A program made the translations under genes and the position numbers. This document shows, piece by piece, positions 29,252-38,333 of a DNA stretch of 64,000 bases. The first letter of the stretch is position 1; each line of letters begins with the position of its first letter. Source of the DNA: Streptomyces naganishii JCM 4654 (GTDB lineage Bacteria > Actinomycetota > Actinomycetes > Streptomycetales > Streptomycetaceae). A model generated the notes under the pieces. That model was not told where the DNA came from and ran no database searches. It worked only from the letters and a program-made list of their open reading frames with translations. The DNA lies in assembly GCF_014650575.1 (NCBI RefSeq), contig NZ_BMVF01000018.1, positions 62,001 to 126,000 of the forward strand. Reading direction: 5' to 3'.

Positions 29252-30646
29252 ATGGCGAGAACGCGGGCCACTTTGGGAGTCGACCTCCACCTCCAGCCGG
29301 CCGGGCCGGGCGTGCGCCGCGGGCTGACCGGCGCCCTGCGCGAAGCGGTCCGCACCGGCCGCCTCGCGCCCGGCACACGGCTGCCGTCCTCCCGTACGCT
29401 CGCCGCCGACCTCGGCATCGCCCGCAACACCGTCGCCGACGCCTACGCCGACCTCGTCGCCGAGGGCTGGCTGACCGCCCGCCAGGGCTCGGGCACCCGT
29501 GTCGCCGACCGCGCGCCGGCGCCCCCGACGGCGGCGGCCCACCCGCGCCGGGCACCGGGCGCACCCACCCACGATCTCGCCCCCGGCAACCCCGACCTGG
29601 CCTCCTTCCCGCGCGCCGAGTGGCTCAGGGCCGCCCGCCGCGTCCTGACCGCCGCCCCGAACCGGGCCCTCGGCTACGGCGACCCGCGCGGAAACCCCGA
29701 CCTGCGCACCGCGCTGGCCGGCTACCTCGCCCGCGTGCGGGGCGTGCGCACCGACCCCGAGCGCCTGGTGGTGTGCTCCGGCTTCTCGCACGGCCTGGGC
29801 ATCCTCGCGGCGGTCCTCCGAGCGCGCGGCGCGAGCACGGTCGCCGTCGAGTCCTACGGACTGGACGCGCACTGGCACCTGCTGGAGCGTGCGGGCCTGC
29901 GCACCCGCCCGCTGCCCTTCGACGAACGCGGCACGGTCACGGACGGACCCGGCGGCCCGGACGGCGCCGGCGCGGTGCTGCTCACGCCCTCCCACCAGTT
30001 CCCGATGGGCGTGCCGCTGAGCCCCGGCCGGCGCGCGGCGGTGGTCGACTGGGCCCGCCGCACCGGCGGCCTGGTCCTGGAGGACGACTACGACGGCGAG
30101 TTCCGCTACGACCGCCAGCCCGTCGGCGCGCTCCAGGGACTGGACCCCGACCACGTCGTCCACCTCGGCACCGCCAGCAAGTCCCTCGCCCCCGGGCTGC
30201 GGCTGGCCTGGATGGCGCTGCCCCCGTCCCTGGTCGAGGAGGTCACGGCCGCCAAGGGCCGCTCCGACACCTGCGGGGTGCTGGACCAGCTCACCCTCGC
30301 GGAGTTCATCACCTCCGGCGCCTACGACCGCCACGTCCGCGCGGCCCGCCTGCGCTACCGCCGTCGCCGGGACGCCCTCGTCGCCGCCCTCGCCGAGCAC
30401 GCCCCCGAGGTCCACGCCACCGGCATCGCCGCCGGCCTGCACGCCGTGCTGCGCCTGCCGCCCGGCACCGAACCCGCCGTGGTCCAGGCCGCGGCCTGGC
30501 AGAACCTCGCCGTCCACGGCCTCACCCGCTTCCGTCACCCCCGGTCCACCGCCGCCCCCCTCGACGCCCTGGTCGTCGGCTACGGCACCCCACCGGACCA
30601 CGCCTGGACAGCGGCCCTGGACGCGCTGTGCCGGGCCCTGCCGTGA
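29252..30646 (+). CDS. MocR-family (GntR HTH + aminotransferase-like) regulator
   Basis: 464 residues. A GntR winged helix (about 20-85: GTRLPSSRTLAADLGIARNTVADAY) is fused to a fold-type I aminotransferase domain (about 100-464) with the PLP-binding Lys in LGTASKSLAPGLRLAW and DDYDGEFRYDR. MocR proteins sense PLP-linked amines. It faces the AhpD-like gene and probably regulates it. Confidence 0.92.
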   Translation: MARTRATLGVDLHLQPAGPGVRRGLTGALREAVRTGRLAPGTRLPSSRTLAADLGIARNTVADAYADLVAEGWLTARQGSGTRVADRAPAPPTAAAHPRRAPGAPTHDLAPGNPDLASFPRAEWLRAARRVLTAAPNRALGYGDPRGNPDLRTALAGYLARVRGVRTDPERLVVCSGFSHGLGILAAVLRARGASTVAVESYGLDAHWHLLERAGLRTRPLPFDERGTVTDGPGGPDGAGAVLLTPSHQFPMGVPLSPGRRAAVVDWARRTGGLVLEDDYDGEFRYDRQPVGALQGLDPDHVVHLGTASKSLAPGLRLAWMALPPSLVEEVTAAKGRSDTCGVLDQLTLAEFITSGAYDRHVRAARLRYRRRRDALVAALAEHAPEVHATGIAAGLHAVLRLPPGTEPAVVQAAAWQNLAVHGLTRFRHPRSTAAPLDALVVGYGTPPDHAWTAALDALCRALP

Positions 30647-30693
30647 CCGACGGCCACCGGCGGGGCCAAGCGTCAGGTAAGGGCCTTGGAGGG

Positions 30694-31554
30694 TCACACC
30701 TTCTCGGTGGCCGTCTCCTCGGCCGAGGCCGGGGCCTCGCCGAAGCGGGCCAGGGCCAGGGCGCCGGCGACCGCGACCACGAACCCCAGCACGGCGAGCC
30801 AGGCCAGGCCCTCGCGGGTGCGGTCGCCCAGCCAGATCACGCCGATCGCGGCCGGGCCGATCGTCTCGCCGATCACCATGCCCGCGGTGGCCGTCGTCAC
30901 CGAGCCGCGCTGGAGCGCCGAGGTCAGCAGCACGAAGGCAGCGCCCCCGCCCAGGAGCAGGGCGTACGTCGCCGGGTTGGTCAGCAGGTGCACCGGGTCC
31001 AGCGAGTCGATCAGCCGCACCGACACCTCCACCACGCCGAAGCCGAGCCCCGCACCCAGGCCGAGGACCAGGGCCCGCCCGCGCTCGGGGAGCCGGCCGC
31101 CCACCGCGCCCATGGCGAGCACGCCGAGGCCCGCCCCGAGCATCGCCCACTTCAGCGCCGTAGAGCCCGGCTCGCTGCCCTCGGTGCCCGAGGCCAGGCC
31201 CAGCATCGCCAGGCCCGCGCAGACCACGCCCACCGCGCCCCACTCCATCGCGCTCAGCCGCACCCCGAGCAGCCGGGCCGAGGCCACCGCCGTCACCGCG
31301 AGGCTGGAGGCGAGGGCCGCGCCGACCGCGTAGATCGGCACCGATCTGAGGGCGACGATCTGGAGCAGGAAGCCGAGACCGTCCAGGCCCAGACCCGCCA
31401 CGTACCGCCACTGCCGCACCGCCCGCAGCAGCAGCGCCGCGTCCCCGCCCCCGCCGCCCGAGGCGGCCGCGGACCGGGCGGCGATCGCCTGGAGAACCGT
31501 CGCCGTACCGAAACACACCGCCGCGCCGAGCGCGCACACCATTCCCAAGAGCAC
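30694..31554 (-). CDS. EamA/DMT-like multi-pass transporter
   Basis: 286 residues, GTG start, about nine or ten hydrophobic helices in two halves. The N-terminus GMVCALGAAVCFGTATVLQAIAA and the second-half GMVIGETIGPAAIGVIWLGD are like the drug/metabolite transporter superfamily. The substrate is unknown. It lies between MocR and rocD, all facing or running away from each other, so it is probably a single-gene unit. Confidence 0.85.
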   Translation of the reverse strand: MLLGMVCALGAAVCFGTATVLQAIAARSAAASGGGGGDAALLLRAVRQWRYVAGLGLDGLGFLLQIVALRSVPIYAVGAALASSLAVTAVASARLLGVRLSAMEWGAVGVVCAGLAMLGLASGTEGSEPGSTALKWAMLGAGLGVLAMGAVGGRLPERGRALVLGLGAGLGFGVVEVSVRLIDSLDPVHLLTNPATYALLLGGGAAFVLLTSALQRGSVTTATAGMVIGETIGPAAIGVIWLGDRTREGLAWLAVLGFVVAVAGALALARFGEAPASAEETATEKV

Positions 31555-31624
31555 GCTGTGACTCTAGGGGAGTGCCGGACCCCTGCCCGCCCCGGGCGGC
31601 CCTCCCACTGCTCCCGGCCGGCCC

Positions 31625-32830
31625 CTACGCCCCCAGCACCGCCCGCAACTGGTCCAGCCCCCAGTCCAGGTCCTGCTCACCGATCACCAGGGGCGGGGCG
31701 ATGCGGAGCGTCGAGCCGTGGGTGTCCTTCACCAGGACGCCCCGGTCCAGCAGCCGCTCGGAGATCTCCCGGCCCGTGCCGTGGGCCGGATCGACGTCCA
31801 CCCCCGCCCACAGTCCGCGCCCGCGCACCGCCGTGACCCGGCCCGTACCCGCCAACTCGCCGAGGCGCCGGTGCAGATGCTCGCCCAGCTCCGCCGCCCG
31901 CGCCTGGTGCTCGCCCGACTCCAGCATCGCGATCACCTCCAGCGCCACCGCGCACGCCAGCGGATTCCCGCCGAACGTCGACCCGTGCTCGCCGGGCCGG
32001 AACACCCCGAGCACCTCCCGCGAGGACACCACCGCCGACACCGGCACGATCCCGCCGCCCAGCGCCTTGCCCAGCACGTACACGTCCGGCACGACACCCT
32101 CGTGCTCGCACGCGAAGGTGCGGCCCGTGCGACCGAGCCCGGACTGCACCTCGTCCGCCACGAACAGCACGTTCCGCTCCCGGGTCAGCTCCCGCACGGC
32201 CGCCAGGTAACCGGCCGGCGGCACCAGCACGCCCGCCTCGCCCTGGATCGGCTCCAGCAGCACGGCCACCGTGTTCTCCGTCACCGCCGACCGCATCGCG
32301 GTCATGTCGCCGTACGGCACGATCTGGAAGCCGGGCGTGTACGGGCCGAAGTCGGCGCGTGCCTCGGGGTCGGTGGAGAAGCTGATCACCGTCGTCGTAC
32401 GGCCGTGGAAGTTGTTGCCCGCGACCACGATCTTGGCCATCTCGGCGGGCACGCCCTTGACCTTGTAGCCCCACTTGCGGGCCGTCTTCACGGCGGTCTC
32501 CACCGCCTCGGCGCCCGTGTTCATAGGCAGCACCGTCTCCATGCCGCACAGCGCGGCCAGCCGCTCGCAGAACGCGCCGAACCGGTCGTGGTGGAAGGCG
32601 CGCGAGGTCAGCGTCACCCGCTCCAGCTGGGCCCTGGCGGCGTCCACCAGGCGCCGGTTGCCGTGCCCGAAGTTCAGCGCCGAGTAGCCGGCCAGGAAGT
32701 CGAGGTAGCGGCGGCCCTCCACGTCCGTCATCCACGCGCCGTCCGCGGTGGCGATCACCACGGGCAGCGGGTGGTAGGTGTGCGCGCTGTGGGCGTCGGC
32801 GGCGGCGATCAGGTCTTCCGTAGCGGACAC
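31625..32830 (-). CDS. rocD: Ornithine-oxo-acid transaminase
   Basis: 401 residues from a GTG with GGAGA 5 bases upstream. Converts ornithine to glutamate semialdehyde in arginine breakdown. Class-III aminotransferase motifs: FLAGYSALNFGHGN, MNTGAEAVETAVKTARKW (phosphate site), NNFHGRTTTVISFSTDP, LFVADEVQSGLGRTG with the PLP-ring Asp, and YVLGKALGGGIVPVSAV with the Schiff-base Lys. The overall sequence is the RocD subtype rather than ArgD. No other arginine-catabolic gene is adjacent. Confidence 0.93.
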   Translation of the reverse strand: MSATEDLIAAADAHSAHTYHPLPVVIATADGAWMTDVEGRRYLDFLAGYSALNFGHGNRRLVDAARAQLERVTLTSRAFHHDRFGAFCERLAALCGMETVLPMNTGAEAVETAVKTARKWGYKVKGVPAEMAKIVVAGNNFHGRTTTVISFSTDPEARADFGPYTPGFQIVPYGDMTAMRSAVTENTVAVLLEPIQGEAGVLVPPAGYLAAVRELTRERNVLFVADEVQSGLGRTGRTFACEHEGVVPDVYVLGKALGGGIVPVSAVVSSREVLGVFRPGEHGSTFGGNPLACAVALEVIAMLESGEHQARAAELGEHLHRRLGELAGTGRVTAVRGRGLWAGVDVDPAHGTGREISERLLDRGVLVKDTHGSTLRIAPPLVIGEQDLDWGLDQLRAVLGA

Positions 32831-32960
32831 GGCATCTCCGAGGTCGGCCGGTGCGGGGGCCGGTCCGGCGGACGGACCCCTGGGACGCCTCCTTCCTATC
32901 CCCGCTCGCATGCTGGACGCCGGAACCCGGCCGCGAAACCCGCCCGGTAGGCTGATCGGC

Positions 32961-33075
32961 GGGCCGTGACTGGCGCGCTGGGCTCCGCCGACCGCGTTCG
33001 CGGACCGGAACCCGAAGATGGGACCGACCATCGGGGAGCGGCCCGAACGAAGAACGTGTGCCGTGCGCCTGGGCC
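32961..33075 (+). ncRNA. ZTP (pfl-type) riboswitch upstream of glyA
   Basis: The leader carries the three conserved ZTP-riboswitch blocks in order. GGGCCGTGACTGGCG is at 32961-32975, GGGGAGCGGCCC at 33033-33044, whose CGGCCC pairs perfectly with GGGCCG to form P1, and GCGCCTGGGC at 33065-33074 supplies the ligand-binding junction. The glyA start is 38 bases beyond. Known ZTP switches turn on folate and one-carbon genes such as glyA, folD and purH when ZMP/ZTP builds up. I judged this by eye; the P2/P3 boundaries are approximate. Confidence 0.85.
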
Positions 33076-33112
33076 GTACCGTGAACGCCGAACGCCACGT
33101 CCGGAGGTCCCC

Positions 33113-34561
33113 ATGCCAGAGCAGCCCCTTTCCCCCGAGTCCACCGCCTTCCGCGCCGCCCTGGACGTGGTGCGCGCCGTGGAGCCGCGCGTCGCCGACG
33201 CCATCGGCCAGGAGGTCGCCGACCAGCGCGAGATGCTCAAGCTGATCGCATCCGAGAACTACGCCTCCCCGGCCACCCTGCTGGCGATGGGCAACTGGTT
33301 CAGCGACAAGTACGCCGAGGGCACCGTCGGCCGCCGCTTCTACGCCGGCTGCCGCAACGTCGACACCGTCGAGTCGCTGGCCGCCGAGCACGCCCGCGAA
33401 CTCTTCGGCGCCCGCCACGCCTACGTCCAGCCGCACTCCGGCATCGACGCCAACCTCGTCGCCTTCTGGGCCGTCCTCGCCGACCGCGTCGAGGCGCCGT
33501 TCCTGGAGAAGACCGGCGCCCGCCAGGTCAACGACCTGTCCGAGGCCGACTGGGCCGAGCTGCGCCAGGCCTTCGGCAACCAGCGCATGCTCGGCATGTC
33601 CCTGGACGCCGGCGGCCACCTCACCCACGGCTTCCGCCCGAACATCTCCGGCAAGATGTTCGACCAGCGTTCCTACGGCACCGACCCGGCCACCGGCCTG
33701 CTCGACTACGACGCCCTGCGCGCCTCCGCCCGGGAGTTCAAGCCGCTGATCATCGTGGCCGGCTACTCGGCCTACCCCCGCCTCGTGAACTTCCGGATCA
33801 TGCGCGAGATCGCCGACGAGGTCGGCGCCACGCTCATGGTCGACATGGCCCACTTCGCGGGCCTGGTCGCGGGCAAGGTCCTCACCGGCGACTTCGACCC
33901 GGTGCCGCACGCCCAGATCGTGACCACGACCACCCACAAGTCGCTGCGCGGCCCGCGCGGCGGCATGGTCCTGTGCGACGACTCCCTCAAGGACCAGGTC
34001 GACCGCGGCTGCCCGATGGTGCTCGGCGGCCCGCTGCCGCACGTGATGGCCGCCAAGGCGGTGGCCCTGGCCGAGGCCCGGCAGCCCTCCTTCCGGGACT
34101 ACGCCCAGCGCATCGTGGACAACTCGCGCGCCCTGGCCGAGGGCCTGACGCGGCGCGGCGCCACCCTGGTCACCGGCGGCACGGACAACCACCTCAACCT
34201 GATCGACGTGGCGACGTCGTACGGCCTCACCGGCCGTCAGGCGGAAGCGGCGCTGCTGGAGTCGGGCATCGTCACCAACCGCAACGCCATCCCGGCCGAC
34301 CCCAACGGCGCCTGGTACACCTCCGGCATCCGCGTCGGCACCCCCGCCCTGACCACCCGCGGCCTCGGCACCGCGGAGATGGACGAGGTCGCCGGCCTCA
34401 TCGACCGCGTGCTGACCGCCGCCGAGCCGGGCACCACCGCCAAGGGCGCCCCGTCCAAGGCGCAGCACGTGCTCGACGCGAAGATCGCGGACGAGATCTC
34501 CCACCGCGCCACCGACCTGGTCGCGGGCTTCCCGCTCTACCCGGAGATCGACCTCGGCTGA
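33113..34561 (+). CDS. glyA: Serine hydroxymethyltransferase
   Basis: 482 residues, ATG with GGAGG 6 bases upstream. PLP enzyme making glycine and 5,10-methylene-THF from serine. Motifs: LIASENYASPATLLAMGNWFSDKYAEG, the DMAHFAGLVAG loop, and TTTTHKSLRGPRGG with the Schiff-base Lys. The protein is longer than the usual 420 residues because of an insert around 125-175 (ARQVNDLSEADWAELRQAF and following), a feature I recall from other Streptomyces copies. Expression is probably set by the ZTP riboswitch in its leader. Confidence 0.97.
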   Translation: MPEQPLSPESTAFRAALDVVRAVEPRVADAIGQEVADQREMLKLIASENYASPATLLAMGNWFSDKYAEGTVGRRFYAGCRNVDTVESLAAEHARELFGARHAYVQPHSGIDANLVAFWAVLADRVEAPFLEKTGARQVNDLSEADWAELRQAFGNQRMLGMSLDAGGHLTHGFRPNISGKMFDQRSYGTDPATGLLDYDALRASAREFKPLIIVAGYSAYPRLVNFRIMREIADEVGATLMVDMAHFAGLVAGKVLTGDFDPVPHAQIVTTTTHKSLRGPRGGMVLCDDSLKDQVDRGCPMVLGGPLPHVMAAKAVALAEARQPSFRDYAQRIVDNSRALAEGLTRRGATLVTGGTDNHLNLIDVATSYGLTGRQAEAALLESGIVTNRNAIPADPNGAWYTSGIRVGTPALTTRGLGTAEMDEVAGLIDRVLTAAEPGTTAKGAPSKAQHVLDAKIADEISHRATDLVAGFPLYPEIDLG

Positions 34562-34631
34562 CGGAGCCCCGACCGCCCCCACGCGCCCGCCCCCGGCCGC
34601 CCAACGGACGGCCCGGTCACGCACCGGGGCC

Positions 34632-34672
34632 CCTGAGACCCGTCGGAGGCTCACCGGCCGACGGGGCTCAGG
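34632..34672 (+). terminator. Hairpin terminator after glyA
   Basis: CCTGAGACCCGTCGG pairs with CCGACGGGGCTCAGG (one bulged position) around an 11-base loop, 71 bases after the glyA stop. Confidence 0.65.
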
Positions 34673-34696
34673 CCGGCCGGGACCTCGCCTCGGAAC

Positions 34697-34747
34697 CCGG
34701 CCGGGCTCACGGACCGGCCGGGCTCACGGACGGGCCGGGCGCACGGA
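34697..34747. repeat. 17-bp tandem repeat, three copies
   Basis: CCGGCCGGGCTCACGGA occurs exactly at 34697 and 34714, with a variant at 34731 (three substitutions). It lies in the non-coding gap between glyA and the next, converging gene. No function is evident; it may be a strain-variable repeat. Confidence 0.85.
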
Positions 34748-34829
34748 TCGCGATCTCCCGGCGGCGGCCGGGGCCGAGGGGGCGGAGTGTTTCCGGGGCC
34801 GGCCGGTCGGGCTCAGGGCCGCGGTCGGC

Positions 34830-35513
34830 TCACAGGTCGATCAGTTCCTGGCGCGGGCCGCCGTGCGGCGGGCCGGTCTCACGGCGGCCCGTCGCGCGGC
34901 GTACCAGTACGGAGCCCGCGACCCCGGCGGCGAGCCCCGCGGCCGCCCACCACACCCGCTCCCGCGTCCCGTCGCCGCCGGCCGCCGCGGGCTCGCGCCC
35001 GAGCAGGCCGTCGTGGTCCGCGAGGTCGAAGAAGCGGCGCGACGCCCGGTGCCAGCGGATGTCGTCGTCCGGCAGGTCCGGCGCCGGGTCGGTGCGCACC
35101 CACGGCGTGCCGTCCTCGGCCACGAACAACTGGTCCTGGCGCAGCATCGCCACGTCCCCGCCGGGCGCCCGGCTCGTCTGCGGCCAGCCCCCGACCCCGG
35201 TCAGCCCCCACAGCACGGTGATCCGCACCGGCGGATGGCGCCCCTCCGTCCAGGCCCGCGGAACCCGCTCCGTACCCGGGTACGTCGGATCCAGCACGCT
35301 GCGCAGCCCGTCGAACTCGGGCTCCCCGGAATGCCAGGCCGCCGTCCGCCCGGTGGCGGTGTACGTGACCACCGCCACATCGGGCTCGGCATACGCCCCG
35401 GGGGCGGACATCGGGCGGAACCCCGAGGCGTCCGCCGCGGCCGCGCTCCCCGGCCGGCCCGCCAGGACCACCGCGGCCGCGGCCGCCACCACCGCTCCCA
35501 CCGCCCGTCGCAT
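34830..35513 (-). CDS. Secreted, C-terminally anchored protein of unknown function
   Basis: 227 residues. Signal peptide (about 1-27, MRRAVGAVVAAAAAVVLAG then SAAAADA), an extracytoplasmic domain of about 150 residues containing VTYTATGRTAAWHSGEPEF and WVRTDPAPDLPDDDIRWHRASRRFFDLAD, then one helix (WWAAAGLAAGVAGSVLV, about 188-205) and a basic tail that would face the cytosol. It is therefore a membrane-anchored surface protein. I do not recognise the domain. It sits between glyA and trpS, converging with glyA. Confidence 0.8.
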   Translation of the reverse strand: MRRAVGAVVAAAAAVVLAGRPGSAAAADASGFRPMSAPGAYAEPDVAVVTYTATGRTAAWHSGEPEFDGLRSVLDPTYPGTERVPRAWTEGRHPPVRITVLWGLTGVGGWPQTSRAPGGDVAMLRQDQLFVAEDGTPWVRTDPAPDLPDDDIRWHRASRRFFDLADHDGLLGREPAAAGGDGTRERVWWAAAGLAAGVAGSVLVRRATGRRETGPPHGGPRQELIDL

Positions 35514-35635
35514 GAAGACCCCCCTCCCTCGAGGCCCTTATTACCACCCCCCGGCCACAACGGATCCGCCGCGGCGCGCAACGGTGCACGGCCGGTGCCG
35601 GGCCGTTTCCGGATCAGTGCCCCGTACCTGAGAGA

Positions 35636-36658
35636 ATGGTGAGCATGGCCAACGACCGACCTCGCGTGCTGTCCGGGATCCAGCCCACCGCGGGCTCCTT
35701 CCACCTCGGCAACTACCTCGGCGCCGTCCGCCAGTGGGTGTCCCTCCAGGAGACCCACGACGCGTTCTACATGGTCGTCGACCTGCACGCGATCACGATC
35801 CCGCAGGACCCGGCCGTGCTGCGCGCCAACACCCGGCTCGCCGCCGCCCAGCTGCTGGCCGCCGGGCTCGACCCGGACCGCTGCACGCTCTTCGTGCAGA
35901 GCCACGTGCCCGAGCACGCCCAGCTCGCCTGGGTCATGAACTGCCTCACCGGCTTCGGCGAGGCCTCCCGGATGACCCAGTTCAAGGACAAGTCGGCCAA
36001 GCAGGGCGCCGACCGCGCCTCCGTCGGCCTGTTCACGTACCCGATCCTCCAGGTCGCCGACATCCTGCTGTACCAGGCCAACGAGGTGCCGGTCGGCGAG
36101 GACCAGCGCCAGCACATCGAGCTGACCCGCGACCTCGCCGAGCGCTTCAACGGCCGCTTCGGCGAGACCTTCACCGTCCCGAGCGCGTACATCCTCAAGG
36201 AGACGGCGAAGATCTACGACCTCCAGGACCCCACGGTCAAGATGAGCAAGTCGGCCTCCACGCCGAAGGGCCTCATCAACCTCCTCGACGACCCGAAGGC
36301 CACCGCCAAGAAGGTCAGGAGCGCGGTCACCGACACCGACACGGTCATCCGCTTCGACCCGGAGACCAAGCCCGGCGTCAGCAACCTGCTGTCCATCTAC
36401 TCGACCCTGACGGGCGCGGGTGTGGGCGAACTGGAGGAGAAGTACGCCGGCAAGGGCTACGGTGCGCTCAAGACCGACCTCGCCGAGGTCATGGTCGAGT
36501 TCGTGACGCCGTTCCGGGAGCGCACCCAGGGCTACCTGGACGACCCGGAGACGCTGGACTCGATCCTGGCCAAGGGCGCGGAGAAGGCGCGCGCGGTCGC
36601 CGCCGAGACGCTCGCCGAGGCGTACGCCAGGGTGGGCTTCCTGCCCGCCAAGCACTGA
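35636..36658 (+). CDS. trpS: Tryptophanyl-tRNA synthetase
   Basis: 340 residues. Class-I synthetase charging tRNA-Trp. The HIGH-like motif is in TAGSFHLGNYLGA, the Trp-site DLHAIT and QVADILLYQANEVPVGEDQRQHIEL follow, and the KMSKS loop is KMSKSAS. The ATG at 35636 lies only two bases after GAGA; the ATG at 35645 (337 residues) is better spaced and is a good alternative. Streptomyces often carry two TrpS types; this looks like the housekeeping form. Confidence 0.96.
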   Translation: MVSMANDRPRVLSGIQPTAGSFHLGNYLGAVRQWVSLQETHDAFYMVVDLHAITIPQDPAVLRANTRLAAAQLLAAGLDPDRCTLFVQSHVPEHAQLAWVMNCLTGFGEASRMTQFKDKSAKQGADRASVGLFTYPILQVADILLYQANEVPVGEDQRQHIELTRDLAERFNGRFGETFTVPSAYILKETAKIYDLQDPTVKMSKSASTPKGLINLLDDPKATAKKVRSAVTDTDTVIRFDPETKPGVSNLLSIYSTLTGAGVGELEEKYAGKGYGALKTDLAEVMVEFVTPFRERTQGYLDDPETLDSILAKGAEKARAVAAETLAEAYARVGFLPAKH

Positions 36659-36829
36659 GGCGCACCACCGCACGCCCGCGCCGGGGGCGAAGCGCTGCAC
36701 ATCACTGCGGCTGCGCCTGCCCACAGGACGGCCGTGGTCGTACAGTCGAAGCCGGACGGCGGTGACGAAACGGCCAAAGGGCCGAGAACGAAACAGACGA
36801 CCCATCCGGCACGACGACAGGGAGACGAC

Positions 36830-37423
36830 GTGGGGACCGTAACGATCGGCGTGTCGATCGCGGTCCCGGAGCCGCACGGCAGCCTGCTCCAGGAGCGGCG
36901 CGCGGGCTTCGGCGACGCCGCGGCTCACAACATCCCCACGCACGTCACGCTGCTCCCGCCGACCGAGGTCGGCGACGGCGACCTGCCGGCCGTCGAGGCC
37001 CATCTGACCGCGGTGGCCGCGGCCGGACGCCCCTTCACCATGCGGCTGTCGGGCACGGACACCTTCCGCCCGCTGTCGCCGGTGGTGTACGTGCGGGTGG
37101 TCGAGGGCGCCGAGGCCTGCACCTGGCTCCAGAAGCAGGTCCGCGACGCCTCCGGCCCGGTGGCGCGGGAGCTCCAGTTCCCCTACCACCCGCACGTCAC
37201 GGTGGCGCACGGCATCGAGGACGCGGCGATGGACCGCGCCCTGGAGGAACTCGCCGACTACACCGCCGAGTGGCACTGCACGGGCTTCGCCCTGCACGAA
37301 CAGGGCGCGGACGGAGTCTGGCGCCGGCTGCGGGAGTTCACCTTCGGCGGCCGCACGGTGGTGCCCCCGCAGGCGGCCCCGGTCGACACCCCCGCCGACC
37401 ACGGCACCCTCCCCACCCGATAG
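36830..37423 (+). CDS. 2'-5' RNA ligase / 2H phosphoesterase family protein
   Basis: 197 residues from GTG with GGAGA 4 bases upstream. The two HxT(x) motifs of the 2H fold are present: NIPTHVTLLPP (about 36-46) and YHPHVTVAHG (about 119-128). These His residues act on 2',3'-cyclic or 2'-5' phosphodiester bonds. The substrate is unknown. The Pro-rich C-terminus after residue 180 looks disordered. Confidence 0.9.
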   Translation: MGTVTIGVSIAVPEPHGSLLQERRAGFGDAAAHNIPTHVTLLPPTEVGDGDLPAVEAHLTAVAAAGRPFTMRLSGTDTFRPLSPVVYVRVVEGAEACTWLQKQVRDASGPVARELQFPYHPHVTVAHGIEDAAMDRALEELADYTAEWHCTGFALHEQGADGVWRRLREFTFGGRTVVPPQAAPVDTPADHGTLPTR

Positions 37424-37471
37424 ACCGCGCCCGGCAGGAGACGTCGGCGGCAGCCCCCGCGAACCGGGCTT

Positions 37472-38248
37472 CTACAGCGGCAGCCGTCGGAACAGTGCTC
37501 GTGGCAGGTGGCGTACGGCCGATGCCATCAGGCGCAGGGAGCCCGGTACCCACACGTCCTCCGAGCGGCGCCGCAGGCCCAGTTCGATCGCCGTGGCGAC
37601 CTCGCCGGGTGTGCTCGTGAACGGTTCGGCCGGCCGCCCGGCCGTCGCCCGCGTCCGCACGAAGGCGGGCCGGACGACCATGACGTGGACGCCCGTTCCG
37701 TACAGCGCGTCGCCGAGGCCCTGCGCGAAGGTGTCCAGACCGGCCTTGCTGGAGCCGTAGATGAAGTCCGCCCTGCGGGCCCGCCCGGCGGCCACGGAGG
37801 AGAGCACCACCAGCGAGCCGTGCCCCTGGTTCTGCAGCTCGCGCGCGGTCACCAGGCCCGCGGACACCGCCCCGGTGTAGTTGGTCTGCACGACGGCCAC
37901 CGCGTTCAGCGGCTCGCGCTCGTCGTACGCCTGGTCGCCGAGCACGCCGAAGGCCAGCAGCACCATGTCGACGGCGCCCTCGGCGAACACCTTGCCGAGC
38001 GCGGCCTCGTGGGCCAGCGGGTCGACCGCGTCGAAGGCGACGGTGCGCACCTCGGCGCCCAGCGACCGCAGATGCGCGGCGGCCTCCTCCAGCGCGGGAG
38101 CGGGGCGGCCGGCCAGCCACACCGTGCGGGTGCGCCGCGCGATCAGCCGGCGCGCGGTGGCCAGCGCGATCTCCGACGTGCCACCGAGGACGAGCAGGGA
38201 CCGGGGGAGACGGCCGGCGGGGGCGAGGCGGTCGAGGACATCCTTCAC
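37472..38248 (-). CDS. Short-chain reductase, DprE2-like
   Basis: 258 residues. Rossmann VLGGTSEIALATARRL, where the usual TGxxxGIG is GTSEIA as in decaprenylphospho-ribose 2-ketoreductase DprE2; the catalytic Ser (LVVLSSVAAG) and the YGSSKAG Tyr/Lys are intact. In mycobacteria DprE2 acts with the FAD enzyme DprE1 to epimerise decaprenyl-phosphoribose; no DprE1-like gene is adjacent here. The ribosome site for the GTG at 38248 is weak; another GTG lies 12 bases upstream. Confidence 0.85.
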   Translation of the reverse strand: MKDVLDRLAPAGRLPRSLLVLGGTSEIALATARRLIARRTRTVWLAGRPAPALEEAAAHLRSLGAEVRTVAFDAVDPLAHEAALGKVFAEGAVDMVLLAFGVLGDQAYDEREPLNAVAVVQTNYTGAVSAGLVTARELQNQGHGSLVVLSSVAAGRARRADFIYGSSKAGLDTFAQGLGDALYGTGVHVMVVRPAFVRTRATAGRPAEPFTSTPGEVATAIELGLRRRSEDVWVPGSLRLMASAVRHLPRALFRRLPL

Positions 38249-38333
38249 GGCAGACGACACTATCGCTCGCTTATGGGCGTTTTGTCGCAGAAACGCGGTG
38301 TTCATGCGTCCCGGCAGCGGGCACAGTCGGATC

